NCBI RefSeq assembly: GCF_019334345.1
Contig: NZ_JAHWQX010000003.1
Location: 372,001 to 436,000, forward strand
Length of the DNA: 64,000 nt
Reading direction: 5' to 3'
Origin: Neohoeflea coraliihabitans
GTDB lineage: Bacteria > Pseudomonadota > Alphaproteobacteria > Rhizobiales > Rhizobiaceae
Below, piece by piece: positions 15,773 through 25,251 of the stretch (its first letter is position 1; each line of letters opens with the position of its first letter). The notes beneath the pieces were generated by a model. The model was not told the origin of the DNA and ran no database searches. It saw nothing but the letters and a program-made list of their open reading frames with translations. The position numbers were made by a program, and so were the translations under genes.

Positions 15773-16614
15773 GGGCGCCTCGAAGGTGGGGCCGGCTCGG
15801 CACCGGCGGCGCGGCGCCCGGCCTGGCGGACGCCCTTGGAGACGCCGAACAGGGTTTCGCTGATCCAATCGGCCGAATCGCGCAGGTCGACGGCGAGACG
15901 TTCGACATCGCGGCGCTGCAACTGACCGGCAATATTGATGCCGCTGATCCCCAGCCGCGTCTTGCCTGTGCTGTCGGTGACGATGGCGGCGGCAATCTCG
16001 AGGCCGATGAACAACTGGCCGAAATCAAAGGCGAAGCCGTTCGACTTGGCGCGTTCGACATCCTCGAGATAGGCCTCGAAGGTCGGGGGCGATTGCCACT
16101 GGACGGTATCGAAGCGCTTCTTCAACTCTTTGCGGTCGAGATCGGCGAGTGCCGCATAGCAGCGCCCGACAGCGCCGACATAGGCCGGCAGCCGCGAGCC
16201 GAAGGACATGTCGACGCGAATCGTCTTGCCGGCCGAGACGCGATCGACGAGCAGGACGCGTTCGCTCTCGGTGATCTGCCACAGACAGATCAGGCTGTTG
16301 TGCCGGTCCGACAGGCGCTGCAATTCGGGACGGATGAGATCCACCTGGTTGACGCCGAGCAGCGGTACCGAGAACTCGAGCACGCCCGGGCCGATGCGAT
16401 AGGACTTGTCGATCGGATCGAAATCCACCAGCCGCTCGCTGGCCAGCGTTCGCAGGATGTTGAAGCACGTGGAGACACTGACATTGGTGTTGCGCGCAAT
16501 GGCTGCAACCCCCGCCGGCTCGCTCGCCTGGGCCAGCGATCGCAGGATCGAAACCGCGTTGGAGACGGCTCCAACCAATTTCGTCGCGGGGGCTTGATCG
16601 TCGGTGACACTCAT
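15769..16614 (-). CDS. IclR-family transcriptional regulator
   Basis: This 281-residue protein has an N-terminal winged helix (AGVAAIARNTNVSVSTCFNILRTL) and a C-terminal effector domain (VGRCYAALADLD; GLEIAAAIVTDSTGK). I start it at MSVTDDQ (16614), since the in-frame upstream extension runs through the intergenic operator region. It is the first gene of the minus-strand operon and is divergent from the CaiB-liv operon, so it most likely controls both arms in response to a pathway intermediate. The C-terminus carries a short Ala/Pro/Arg tail. Confidence 0.9.
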   Translation of the reverse strand: MSVTDDQAPATKLVGAVSNAVSILRSLAQASEPAGVAAIARNTNVSVSTCFNILRTLASERLVDFDPIDKSYRIGPGVLEFSVPLLGVNQVDLIRPELQRLSDRHNSLICLWQITESERVLLVDRVSAGKTIRVDMSFGSRLPAYVGAVGRCYAALADLDRKELKKRFDTVQWQSPPTFEAYLEDVERAKSNGFAFDFGQLFIGLEIAAAIVTDSTGKTRLGISGINIAGQLQRRDVERLAVDLRDSADWISETLFGVSKGVRQAGRRAAGAEPAPPSRRP

Positions 16615-16618
16615 GTAT

Positions 16619-16650
16619 GAATGGCTTTCAGAAAAACGTGAATGGCATTC
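16619..16650. promoter_or_regulatory. Two repeated GAATG-N-CATTC-like boxes, candidate IclR operator
   Basis: The divergent region carries GAATGGCTTTC (16619-16629) and GAATGGCATTC (16640-16650). The second is a perfect inverted repeat around a central G; the first differs by one base. The centres are 21 bp apart, exactly two helical turns, placing both on one face of the DNA. A plus-strand -10-like TATAGA follows at 16653-16658. This places the second box in the core promoter of the CaiB-liv arm and the first box 4 bp upstream of the iclR start codon. Assignment to the IclR protein is inference from position and symmetry. Confidence 0.55.
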
Positions 16651-16686
16651 GCTATAGAGAATAGCTAGCACAGACGCAGCGGCTGT

Positions 16687-17970
16687 GTGAAGCCCCAAAG
16701 CAAGAAAAGCGGGACCGAGTACTTGTCGAACCACAGGGTTTCAGAGGCGGCTGAGCAAGCAGTATCGAGCGACGGGTCCGGTTCGGGCGCGCTTGGACTG
16801 GCGGGAATCAGAGTGCTCGATCTCGGCCGTTACATCGCTGCGCCCTATTGTGCGGCACTGCTTGCCGACCAGGGCGCGGAAGTCATCCGCATCGAGACGC
16901 CGGACGGGGCGCCGGATCGCAATGTCATGCCGATCGGCGTTGAAGACCGCGGCGCGCTGTATCTGCAGGTCAATCGCAACAAGAAGTCGCTGGCCCTTGA
17001 TATTGCCAGCGAAGTTGGACGCGCGGCGTTCGAGAAACTGGTGGCGCAATCGGATGTGGTCATCGTCAACCTGCCGCCGGCAGCCCTGAAGAGGGCACGT
17101 CTTGACTATGACACGCTGCGCGCACTGCGCGAGGACATCATCTTAACGACGATCGCCGCCCTCGGCTTCGAGGGGCCGTCGAAGGACCGGATCGGCTTCG
17201 ACGGTACGGGGCAGGCACTGAGCGGCGCCATGCATCTGACCGGCGACGGATCGCAGCCGATGCGGGCGGCGGTCTCCTATGTCGATTACAGTTCGGCGAT
17301 GGCAGCGGCGTTTGCAACGGTTTCGGCGCTCTATGAACGCCAGCGGACCGGCAAGGGCCAGCATGTGCAGGCGTCGCTGCTCGGGACCGCGCTGACGATG
17401 ATGAACCCGATGCTTATCGAGGAAGCGACGGGGGCCCGGCAGCGCCAGGCGCAGGCCAACCGCAGTCCGATCGCCGGACCTTCCGATCTTTTCGCGGCGC
17501 GTGACGGCTGGGTGATGGTGCAGGTGATCGGCGAGGGCATGTTCGCACGCTGGACGCGTCTGGTCGGACGCGAGGAGCTGACCGAGGATCCGCGTTTTCC
17601 TTCGGATCTGGCGCGCGGCGAGAATGGTGCCGCGCTGAGCGCGATCATGGCGGAATGGTGCGGCGAACGCAGCGTTTCCGAGTGTCTTTCGCAATGTGAG
17701 GCGGCGCGTATTCCGGCCTGTCCGGCTCTGTCGCCGGCCGGCGCATTGACAGCCCCCGAGAACGTCACGGGCGGGTTCTTCCGCAATGATGCCATCGACG
17801 GCGGCGTCGAGGTGCCGATTGCCGCCAGGGCGATTCGGACGCGGGCCGCATCGCAGACGCGGGGCCAGACGGCACCGCGGCTTGGTGCGCATTCGCAAGA
17901 GGTGCTGTCCGGACTTGGCTACGGTCCAGATGAAATTCGCAGGCTGGTGTCTGCACAACCAGCCCTTTGA
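16687..17970 (+). CDS. CaiB/BaiF family (class III) CoA-transferase
   Basis: This 427-residue protein is of the formyl-CoA/carnitine CoA-transferase family. Features are GIRVLDLGRYIAAPYCAALLADQGAEV near the N-terminus, FDGTGQALSGAMHLTG around 171-186 and a catalytic Asp200 in the VSYVDYSSAMAA segment. The start is uncertain: the frame opens with GTG at 16687 without a clear ribosome site, and a TTG at 16723 is an alternative. It is the first gene of the plus-strand arm divergent from iclR. It would move CoA from one acid to another, an ATP-free activation step in addition to the acyl-CoA synthetase in the same operon. Confidence 0.85.
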   Translation: MKPQSKKSGTEYLSNHRVSEAAEQAVSSDGSGSGALGLAGIRVLDLGRYIAAPYCAALLADQGAEVIRIETPDGAPDRNVMPIGVEDRGALYLQVNRNKKSLALDIASEVGRAAFEKLVAQSDVVIVNLPPAALKRARLDYDTLRALREDIILTTIAALGFEGPSKDRIGFDGTGQALSGAMHLTGDGSQPMRAAVSYVDYSSAMAAAFATVSALYERQRTGKGQHVQASLLGTALTMMNPMLIEEATGARQRQAQANRSPIAGPSDLFAARDGWVMVQVIGEGMFARWTRLVGREELTEDPRFPSDLARGENGAALSAIMAEWCGERSVSECLSQCEAARIPACPALSPAGALTAPENVTGGFFRNDAIDGGVEVPIAARAIRTRAASQTRGQTAPRLGAHSQEVLSGLGYGPDEIRRLVSAQPAL

Positions 17971-18021
17971 GGGCTGTCAACCGGGCGGCGGGAACCGTCC
18001 GGCCAACGAGGAGGAAATGGA

Positions 18022-19209
18022 ATGACAAAAGCCAATACCGTCAAGAGGCTTGCTCTCGGCGTCGCACTCGGGCTGATGGGCTCGGTGGCGATCGCCAGTG
18101 CGCAGGAAACGATCAAGCTCGGCCTGTCGGCCCCGCTTTCGGGTGGTGGTGCCATCTGGGGCAAGGGCTCGGTGTTCATGTGCAACCGGGCAGCCAGCGA
18201 AATCAATGAGGCTGGCGGCGTCAAGGTCGGTGACACCAGCTACAATTTCGAATGCGTCGCCTATGACAACAAGTACAATGCCGCCGAAGGCACCAAGGTC
18301 GCGCAGACGCTGCTCAATCGCGAAGGCGTCAAGTTCATCGGGGGCAGCCTCGGCACCGCGCCGGTGAAGGCGATGCAGTCTCTGACCGAGCGCCAGGGCG
18401 TTTTGTTGTTCACCACAGCCTGGGGTTCGAGCATCAAGGGTCCGAAGTACCCGCTCACCTTCACGCAGATGAACACACCGTTCGAAATTCTGCCGAACCT
18501 CATCCCCTATGTGAGCGAAGCGCATCCGGAGGCCAAGACGCTGGCGATGCTGAACCCGAACGATGCCTCGGGCCAGGAAACCGAAGAAGTCGCCAACAAG
18601 GTCTGGCAGGACACCGGTATCGAGATCCTGACCAGCGATTTCTATGAGCGCGGCACCACCGAGTTCCAGCCGATCGCCACGCGTCTTGCAGCGCTTGACC
18701 CCGACATCATCGATCTGGGTGGTTCGCCTCCCGCTGATGCCGGCGCCGTGTTTCGCGAACTCGATGCACTCGGCTGGGATGGCGTCAAGGTCGTCGAAGT
18801 GGGCACGGGCGCCGATGCGCTGAAGGCCACCGGCGGCGATGCGGTCGAGGGCGTGTATATGGGCGCTGCCGTGTCCTTTGCCGGCGACGACATCTCGGAT
18901 CACCAGCGTGAGGTGAACGAGGAAGCCAAGGCGGATATCGGTGAATCGCTGAACGCCATCCATATCGGCTTCTACGATTCGGTCTATGCCCTGAAGGCGG
19001 CCATGGAGAAGGCGCAGAGCGTCGATCCGAAGGAAGTGGCAGAAGTGATGCCCGATGTCACCTTCCGCACCTTCTACGGCAGTGAAATCGGCTTTTACGG
19101 CGTGGATTCCTACGGTTCCAAGCAGCAGATGCAGCTGCCGGTGATCGTCACCCAGATTCAGGATGGCGAACTGGTCGAACTGGACCGAGTCGTCCCGTCC
19201 GGCAAGTAA
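18022..19209 (+). CDS. Branched-chain-type ABC transporter substrate-binding protein
   Basis: This 395-residue periplasmic binding protein has a clear Sec signal peptide (KRLALGVALGLMGSVAIASA, cleaved near residue 28). It belongs to the LivJ-like type I receptor family: ETIKLGLSAPLSG opens the mature protein and YDNKYNAAEGTKVAQTLL follows. A GAGGAGG site precedes the ATG. It lies 51 nt after the CaiB gene and before livH/livM/livG/livF homologues. Since the neighbours are acyl-CoA enzymes, the ligand is probably the carboxylic acid degraded by this cluster rather than leucine or isoleucine. Confidence 0.9.
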   Translation: MTKANTVKRLALGVALGLMGSVAIASAQETIKLGLSAPLSGGGAIWGKGSVFMCNRAASEINEAGGVKVGDTSYNFECVAYDNKYNAAEGTKVAQTLLNREGVKFIGGSLGTAPVKAMQSLTERQGVLLFTTAWGSSIKGPKYPLTFTQMNTPFEILPNLIPYVSEAHPEAKTLAMLNPNDASGQETEEVANKVWQDTGIEILTSDFYERGTTEFQPIATRLAALDPDIIDLGGSPPADAGAVFRELDALGWDGVKVVEVGTGADALKATGGDAVEGVYMGAAVSFAGDDISDHQREVNEEAKADIGESLNAIHIGFYDSVYALKAAMEKAQSVDPKEVAEVMPDVTFRTFYGSEIGFYGVDSYGSKQQMQLPVIVTQIQDGELVELDRVVPSGK

Positions 19210-19245
19210 CGCCGGTACGTGTGAACTGAGAAAGCGACGCTGGCC

Positions 19246-20121
19246 ATGCAAATCGCAATACAGCTCATTCTGACGAGCCTGCAGATCGGCGCCGTCTACA
19301 TCCTGTTCTCGCTCGGCCTGACGATCATCTTTGGCGTCATGCGGATCGTGAACTTCGCCCACGGACATCTGTTCGCCGTGTCGGCTCTGGTTGTGGCTAC
19401 GGTGGTCTCATGGCTTGCAGCACGGGGGTTTCCCGTGCTGCCTGCCTATCTGCTTGCGGTGGTGGCCGGCGTGGCCGTCTCGATGGCGTTGGGCTACGTC
19501 ATGTACGTGTTCGGATTCAAGTATTTCCAACGCGACATGGTGGGGTCCTTCATCCTGTCGATCGGCCTGGTTCTGCTTCTGGACGGCATCCTTTTGGAAA
19601 TTTTCGGCGGTGCCGTCCGTCCGGTGCCGGAAATTTTGCCCGGCAACGCCGAAATTCTCGGTGCTTCGGTGACCATCCAGCGCTTGTTCCTGTGCGCCAT
19701 GGCGATACTCATTACCGCCATCCTGTACTGGGCGCTGACCAAGACGAAACTCGGCAAGGCGCTGCGCGCGGTCTCACTCGACCACGAAGCGGCGATGCTG
19801 CAGGGCGTGCCGTATAATCGCATGGCGCTTGCCGGCTTCATGATCGCCGCCGCTCTGGCGGCGCTCGCCGGAGCCCTGATCGCGCCGATTTCCATCGTCA
19901 CGCCGGTCATCGGCGCCGACTATCTGATCAAGGGGTTCATTGCAGTGATCGTCGGCGGCCTGGGCAGCATTCCGGGCGCCATTCTCGGCGCGCTGTTCGT
20001 CGCGGCCATCGAAACTTTCGGCGGCTTTTATCTGGACCCGACATCCGCGACCATCGCCATCTTTGTCCTGGTGATCGTCGTCCTGCTCGTAAGACCGAAG
20101 GGGCTGCTCGGCCATGGGTGA
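19246..20121 (+). CDS. ABC transporter permease, LivH-like
   Basis: This 291-residue inner-membrane permease has about eight hydrophobic segments. It has the LivH-type N-terminus ([20 protein letters not shown], then NFAHGHLF) and the EAA-like loop [20 protein letters not shown] near residues 225-244. It pairs with the LivM-like protein encoded next, whose start overlaps its stop by 8 nt. It forms part of the membrane pore for the cluster's uptake system. Confidence 0.92.
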   Translation: MQIAIQLILTSLQIGAVYILFSLGLTIIFGVMRIVNFAHGHLFAVSALVVATVVSWLAARGFPVLPAYLLAVVAGVAVSMALGYVMYVFGFKYFQRDMVGSFILSIGLVLLLDGILLEIFGGAVRPVPEILPGNAEILGASVTIQRLFLCAMAILITAILYWALTKTKLGKALRAVSLDHEAAMLQGVPYNRMALAGFMIAAALAALAGALIAPISIVTPVIGADYLIKGFIAVIVGGLGSIPGAILGALFVAAIETFGGFYLDPTSATIAIFVLVIVVLLVRPKGLLGHG

Positions 20122-21052
20122 GAATCTCAAGCTTCCATACTGGTTCTTCGGTATCGCCCTGGTGCTCGGCGCAACGCTGCTGGTCAGCGATCCCTATGTC
20201 GCGAGCGTCGTCAACATCGTGTCGATCGCCGCGCTGATCGCCGTCAGCCTGCGCTTCGTGATGCTGATCGGCGAGTTGAATTTCGCCACCGCCGCCTTTG
20301 TCGGCATCGGGGCGTATACGGCCGGATCGGCGATCACCATCCTCGAATGGCCGTTCCTGGTGGCGCTGGTGCTCGGGGGCATCGTCGCGGCGCTGGTCAG
20401 CATCGTGTTCGGCTATATCACGCTGCGCACCAAGGGACCCTATTTCCTGCTGATCGGCTTCGCCTTCACGGAGGCGGTGCGCATCGTCTATTCGAAAAGC
20501 ATGGTGCTGGGTGGCAATTCCGGCATGGTCGGGATCTTTCCGCCGATCGCCTTCGATCCCTGGATGCCGACCTTCGTCATGGCGGTCGTGGCGCTGATGA
20601 TCTTCGGGCTTTATCTGCTCGAGCGCTCCGACTTCGGAAAGATCCTGACCGCCATCCGCGACAATGAGGATGTGGCGCGGACGGTCGGGCTGAACATCCT
20701 GTTCGTCAAGATCGCCTGTTTTGCCATCGCCTCGTTCGCCGCCGGCATGGCCGGCAGCCTGCACGCGGTGACCAACAATGTCATCAGCCCCGGCGATTTC
20801 AGCTTCCTGCTGGCGGCCTTCGCGCTGGCCTATGTCAAGGTGGGCGGCGAAGACAACATCGTCGGTCCGCTGGTCGGCGCGGTCTTGCTGGTCGTTCTCG
20901 GCAGCTACGCGCTCGGCCTTGGCGGACACGAGCACATCTTCTATGGCGCCGCCGTCATCCTGGCGGTCCTGTTGATGCCCGAGGGAATCACCGGCCTGTT
21001 GCGGCGCGGCCGTGACCGGCTGATGGGGAAAGGCAAGCGACATGCAGCATGA
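20114..21052 (+). CDS. ABC transporter permease, LivM-like
   Basis: This 312-residue integral membrane protein is of the LivM type. It has [18 protein letters not shown] in the first third, [21 protein letters not shown], and the cytoplasmic loop [18 protein letters not shown] near the C-terminus. It lacks a fused ATPase domain. Its ends overlap the neighbouring livH- and livG-like genes by 8 and 11 nt, showing a coupled operon. It completes the transmembrane dimer with the LivH-like protein. Confidence 0.92.
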   Translation: MGENLKLPYWFFGIALVLGATLLVSDPYVASVVNIVSIAALIAVSLRFVMLIGELNFATAAFVGIGAYTAGSAITILEWPFLVALVLGGIVAALVSIVFGYITLRTKGPYFLLIGFAFTEAVRIVYSKSMVLGGNSGMVGIFPPIAFDPWMPTFVMAVVALMIFGLYLLERSDFGKILTAIRDNEDVARTVGLNILFVKIACFAIASFAAGMAGSLHAVTNNVISPGDFSFLLAAFALAYVKVGGEDNIVGPLVGAVLLVVLGSYALGLGGHEHIFYGAAVILAVLLMPEGITGLLRRGRDRLMGKGKRHAA

Positions 21053-21785
21053 GGGCAAGGAAGCGCTTCTGCGCACCGAGGGACTGACCCGCCGCTTCGG
21101 CGGTCTGGTGGCGGTCTCCGACGTCGATTTCGATATCCTTCCGGGAGAAATTCTCGGGCTGATCGGTCCGAACGGCGCCGGCAAGTCGACGACGTTCAAT
21201 CTGATCAGCGGCTTTTACAAGCCGTCGGCGGGCAAGCTGACAGTGTTTGGCGAGAACTGCACCGGCAAGTCACCGCTGACCATCAGCCGCATGGGTCTGG
21301 TGCGCACCTTCCAGCATGGCAGCCTGATGCCGAGCATGAGCGTGCGCGACAATATCCTGCTCGGCACGATCCACGGGGTCCGCGGCGCCGGCAAGCGGCG
21401 CGAACGCGCCGCCGAGACCGCCGAGATGCTCGGTCTGACGCCGTATCTGAGCGAGGAGGCAGGTACCCTGCCGCATGGCATCCAGCGCCTGGTGTCGATC
21501 GGCATCGCCTTTGCCGCTCGGCCGCGCCTTTTGTGCCTTGACGAGCCGCTGACCGGCCTGAACCAGACGGAGGTTGCCAACACGCTGGCGGTGCTTGAAA
21601 AAATCCGCGACGAGCATGGCTGCTCGGTGCTCTTGGTCGAACACAATATGAAAGCCGTGATGAAGGTGTGCGACCGCATTGTCGTCCTGCATCACGGGCA
21701 GGTGCTGGCCTCCGGCACGCCTGCCGAGATCCGTGCCGATAAATCGGTCATCGAAGCCTATCTGGGGCACCGCCATGCAAACTGA
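21042..21785 (+). CDS. ABC transporter ATP-binding protein, LivG-like
   Basis: This 247-residue ATPase has Walker [10 protein letters not shown], a Q-loop at [16 protein letters not shown], the signature [19 protein letters not shown] and Walker [12 protein letters not shown], with the switch His in LLVEHNM. LPxGxQR in place of LSGGQ is usual for LivG proteins, so it is not a defect. It overlaps the livM-like and livF-like genes. It energises uptake together with the LivF-like subunit. Confidence 0.93.
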   Translation: MQHEGKEALLRTEGLTRRFGGLVAVSDVDFDILPGEILGLIGPNGAGKSTTFNLISGFYKPSAGKLTVFGENCTGKSPLTISRMGLVRTFQHGSLMPSMSVRDNILLGTIHGVRGAGKRRERAAETAEMLGLTPYLSEEAGTLPHGIQRLVSIGIAFAARPRLLCLDEPLTGLNQTEVANTLAVLEKIRDEHGCSVLLVEHNMKAVMKVCDRIVVLHHGQVLASGTPAEIRADKSVIEAYLGHRHAN

Positions 21786-22497
21786 TCCTCTTCCTCTGAA
21801 AGTCAGCGGGCTTTCGGCGCGCTACGGTGTCGTGCCGGCGATCAACGCGATCGACATGGCGGTAGAGACGGGCCAGATCGTCACCATCATCGGCGCCAAC
21901 GGCGCCGGCAAGTCGACGCTGATCAAGACGATCTGCGGGCTGGTGGCGCCGACCGCCGGGCGCGTTGAACTGTTCGGCGAGGATGTGACCGGTCAGGCGC
22001 CCGACAAGCTGGTGGCCAAGGGGCTTTCCGTCGTGCCCGAGGGGCGGCGCCTGTTTGGCGAGATGACGCTCCTGGAAAACCTCGAAATGGGCGCCTTCTC
22101 TCGCAACGACGCCAAGGCGGTGCGCGCCGATCTCGAGCGGGTGCTCGATCTGTTTCCCGAACTGCGTGATCGGCTGTCGACGCAGGCATCGACCTTCAGC
22201 GGCGGTCAGCAGCAGATGATCGCCGTGGCGCGCGCTCTGATGAGCGCGCCGAAAATGCTGCTGCTCGACGAGCCGACGATCGGACTGGCGCCGGCGATCG
22301 TCGACCGGATTGCCGAACTGGTGACGACGATTGCCGCCAGCGGTGTCAACATCCTGCTGGTCGAACAGAATGCCGAGACGGCGCTCGATGTGGCCGATTA
22401 CGGCTATATTCTCGAAGGCGGCGCAATCGTGAGCAGCGACAAGGCAAGCATTCTGGCGGAAAGCGAAGAGGTGCAGCGCGCCTATCTGGGAATCTGA
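21775..22497 (+). CDS. ABC transporter ATP-binding protein, LivF-like
   Basis: This 240-residue ATPase starts at MQTDPLPLK (21775), overlapping the livG-like stop by 11 nt; a longer frame runs through that gene and is rejected. It has Walker A GANGAGKSTL, the LivF-type SVVPEGRRLFGEMTLLENL, the signature FSGGQQQMIAVARAL, Walker B LLLDEPTIGL and the switch LLVEQNAETAL. It completes the five-gene uptake system. The next gene, an acyl-CoA synthetase, starts 2 nt after its stop, which directly couples import with activation. Confidence 0.94.
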   Translation: MQTDPLPLKVSGLSARYGVVPAINAIDMAVETGQIVTIIGANGAGKSTLIKTICGLVAPTAGRVELFGEDVTGQAPDKLVAKGLSVVPEGRRLFGEMTLLENLEMGAFSRNDAKAVRADLERVLDLFPELRDRLSTQASTFSGGQQQMIAVARALMSAPKMLLLDEPTIGLAPAIVDRIAELVTTIAASGVNILLVEQNAETALDVADYGYILEGGAIVSSDKASILAESEEVQRAYLGI

Positions 22498-22499
22498 GC

Positions 22500-24437
22500 A
22501 TGGCCCTTGATGCAGACAATATCTGGCAGCCGACCTCCGGCTATATCGACAACGCCCAGGTGACGGCGCTGGCGAAGCGCCTTGGCGTTGCGGATTTCGA
22601 AGCGCTGTACGATTTCTCGCTTGAGCAGCCGGAAGCCTATTGGCGCGAGATCGTCGATTTCTGCGGCGTGCGTTTCAGCAAGGACTATCAGCGTTATTGC
22701 GATGTCTCCCGCGGCGCCCCTTTTCCCTCGTGGTTTGTCGGCGGCGAACTGAACTGGGTCGACATGGTGCTCGACAATGCGGAGGCGCGCGAGCGCACCG
22801 CCATTGTCGGCGAGAGCGAGAGCGGCGCCTGCCGCAGCGTGACCTATGGCGAACTCGGTGACGAGGTACGCGCCTTCGCCGCTGGCCTGAAGTCGCTGGG
22901 GCTGAAACGCGGCGATCGCATCGGGCTCTTGATGGAAAACGGCATCGAGGCCTCGGTGTCGCTGCTGGCCATTGCCTATATCGGTGCCATCGTGGTGCCG
23001 CTGTTCAGCGGCTTTGGCAGCGACGCGATCGTCTCGCGCCTGAAGCCCTGCGGCGCGCGGGCGCTGATCACCACAACCGGGTTCCAGCGGCGCGGCCGCT
23101 TCGTGGCGACCGCCGAGACGCTTGCGGCGGTGCAAGAGGACCTGAATGGTCTGGAGTTTCTCATTCTCAAGCGGTCCGCCGACGATCCTTCCGCGCCTGG
23201 CGACACGCCGCCAGGCAGTGTCGACTGGCACAGCCTGGCGCAGACGTCGGACGATGCCGGAGCGTCGGAACGCATGTCGCCGGATGACCCCTTCATGGTC
23301 ATCTTCACCTCGGGAACCACCGGCAAGCCGAAGGGCGCGGTGCATGTGCATGGCGGTTTCCCGGTGAAGATCGCGCATGATTCGGCGGTGCATTTCGACG
23401 TCGGGCCGGGCGACGTGTTCTGCTGGCCCGCCGATATGGGCTGGATCGCCGGAGCGCTGATCCTGTCGGCGGCGCTGCTGCGCGGTGCGACGCTGGTGTG
23501 CTATGACGGGGCGCCGGATTATCCGGACTGGTCGCGCATGGGCAAGCTGGTCGCGCGGCACAAGGCGACGCATTTCGGCTCGGCGCCGACGCTGATCCGC
23601 GGCCTGGCGGCGCACCAGGACATCGCCACCAGCGCCGATCTGTCGCGCCTGAAGATCCTGATCACCGCCGGCGAGGCCATCGCGCCGGAGCATTTTGTCT
23701 GGTTCGAGAAACATTTCGGGCGCGGCGAATGCCCGCTGATCAACTACACGGGGGGCACGGAAGTGTCGGGCGGGCTGCTCTCCAGTGTCGTCACCAAGCC
23801 GATCGTGCCGGGCGGATTCAATGCGCGCTCGCCGGGCGTGGCTGTCGATGTGGTCGACCCGAGCGGTGCTTCGGTGACCGGAACGATCGGCGAACTGGCA
23901 ATCCGGGCGCCGTTCACCGGGATGACGGCGGCGTTCTGGCAGGACGAGGAGCGCTATCTCGAGACCTATTGGCAGACGGTGCCGGGGATCTGGATCCACG
24001 GCGATCTGGCCATGCGGACCGAGGACGGTCACTATTTCATGCTCGGACGTTCCGACGACACGATCAAGGTGGCCGGCAAACGCGTCGGCCCCGGCGAGGT
24101 CGAGGAAATCCTGGTGGAGATCGACGGCGTCGTCGAAGCGGCGGTGATCGGTGCCGAGGACGCGACGAAAGGGCAGGCGATCGTCGCCTTCATCACTTGC
24201 GAAGGCGCGCGCGAGGACATCCGGGAGCTGGCGGCGGCGCGCATTCAGGAGCGGCTCGGGCGGCCGTTCAAGCCGCGCGCCATCTATATTGTCGATCAGC
24301 TGCCCAAGACACGCAGCTCAAAGATCATGCGGCGGGTCATCCGCAGCGTCTATTCCGGCCAGCCGCCGGGGGATCTGTCGTCGCTGGTCAATCCGGAAGC
24401 GATCGATGACATCGCCAAGACAATCGAGATGGCATAG
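22500..24437 (+). CDS. AMP-forming acyl-CoA synthetase
   Basis: This 645-residue adenylate-forming ligase has the ATP-binding P-loop FTSGTTGKPKGAVH, YTGGTEVSGG (A5-type motif), GDLAMRTEDGHYFMLGR and DDTIKVAGKRVGPGEVE before the hinge. The C-terminal catalytic Lys lies in LPKTRSSKIMRR. The N-terminal region has an acetyl-CoA-synthetase-like cap (AYWREIVDFCGVRF, then SWFVGGELNWVDM). Length and cap favour the acetyl/propionyl-CoA synthetase branch or a related acid ligase. In this operon it probably activates the imported acid to its CoA thioester using ATP. Confidence 0.9.
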   Translation: MALDADNIWQPTSGYIDNAQVTALAKRLGVADFEALYDFSLEQPEAYWREIVDFCGVRFSKDYQRYCDVSRGAPFPSWFVGGELNWVDMVLDNAEARERTAIVGESESGACRSVTYGELGDEVRAFAAGLKSLGLKRGDRIGLLMENGIEASVSLLAIAYIGAIVVPLFSGFGSDAIVSRLKPCGARALITTTGFQRRGRFVATAETLAAVQEDLNGLEFLILKRSADDPSAPGDTPPGSVDWHSLAQTSDDAGASERMSPDDPFMVIFTSGTTGKPKGAVHVHGGFPVKIAHDSAVHFDVGPGDVFCWPADMGWIAGALILSAALLRGATLVCYDGAPDYPDWSRMGKLVARHKATHFGSAPTLIRGLAAHQDIATSADLSRLKILITAGEAIAPEHFVWFEKHFGRGECPLINYTGGTEVSGGLLSSVVTKPIVPGGFNARSPGVAVDVVDPSGASVTGTIGELAIRAPFTGMTAAFWQDEERYLETYWQTVPGIWIHGDLAMRTEDGHYFMLGRSDDTIKVAGKRVGPGEVEEILVEIDGVVEAAVIGAEDATKGQAIVAFITCEGAREDIRELAAARIQERLGRPFKPRAIYIVDQLPKTRSSKIMRRVIRSVYSGQPPGDLSSLVNPEAIDDIAKTIEMA

Positions 24438-24446
24438 GAGGCGCGC

Positions 24447-25226
24447 ATGGATCTGAAGCTGAGCGGCAAGACGGTGGTGATAACCGGTGCCTCGCAGGGC
24501 ATCGGCGAAGGACTGGCCGAGGTGTTTGCCGAGGAAGGCTGCAAGCTGCATCTGGTGGCCCGCTCGCGGGACAAGCTGGCGGCGCTGGCCGAACGGTTGC
24601 AGGGCAGTCATGGCGTTGAGGTGATCACCCAGGAGCAGGATATCGCAGCGCCCGACGCGGCGCAGGCGATCATCGAGGCGGCGGGACAGATCGATGTGCT
24701 GGTTAACAATGCCGGCGCGATCCCCGGCGGCGATCTCTGGCAGGTCGACGGTGAGGCCTGGCGCAAGGGCTGGGAGGTCAAGGTCTTTGGCTATATCGAC
24801 CTGTGCCGGGCCGTCTATCCGCGCATGAAGGAGGCGGGCGGCGGCGTCATCCTGAACAATATCGGCAATGGCGGCGAGAATTTCGATTTCCGCTATATCG
24901 CCGGCTCGACCGGCAATGCGGCGCTGATGGGCTTCAGCCGGGCGCTCGGCGGACGCAGCCTCGACGACAAAATCCGGGTGCTCGGCATCAATCCGGGACC
25001 GGTTGCCACGGATCGTATCGTCAACATCATGAAAAAGCGCGCCATCGAACAATGGGACGATGAAAGCCGCTATACGGAACTTCTCGAAGCCTATCCGCTC
25101 GGACGCGCCGCATCGGTGCGCGAGGTCGCCGATCTGTTCGCCTTCCTGGCGTCTCCGCGCTCGAGCTACACGTCCGGCACAATCATCACCATCGATGGCG
25201 GGTTGACGTCGCGCCGCTCGATCTGA
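24447..25226 (+). CDS. SDR-family protein lacking the canonical catalytic Lys
   Basis: This 259-residue SDR has an intact cofactor loop TGASQGIG (13-20) and NNAG (87-90), so NAD(P) binding is likely. The active site is unusual. Where classical SDRs have YxxxK it reads Y-I-A-G-S (150-154), so Ser154 stands in the place of the catalytic Lys. The catalytic Ser region reads LNNIGNGG without an obvious Ser. The C-terminal NPGPVATDR is normal. I recall similar GNAALM-type SDRs near acyl-CoA ligase genes in Bradyrhizobium-like genomes, so this may be a subfamily trait. It lies 9 nt after the ligase. Confidence 0.82.
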   Translation: MDLKLSGKTVVITGASQGIGEGLAEVFAEEGCKLHLVARSRDKLAALAERLQGSHGVEVITQEQDIAAPDAAQAIIEAAGQIDVLVNNAGAIPGGDLWQVDGEAWRKGWEVKVFGYIDLCRAVYPRMKEAGGGVILNNIGNGGENFDFRYIAGSTGNAALMGFSRALGGRSLDDKIRVLGINPGPVATDRIVNIMKKRAIEQWDDESRYTELLEAYPLGRAASVREVADLFAFLASPRSSYTSGTIITIDGGLTSRRSI

Positions 25227-25251
25227 CCCACTCGCAGACCTGGAGCCCTTC

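Noticed and set aside
21042-21785. Defective LivG ATPase because LSGGQ is missing.
   Set aside because: LPHGIQR-type signatures are usual in LivG proteins and all other motifs are intact.
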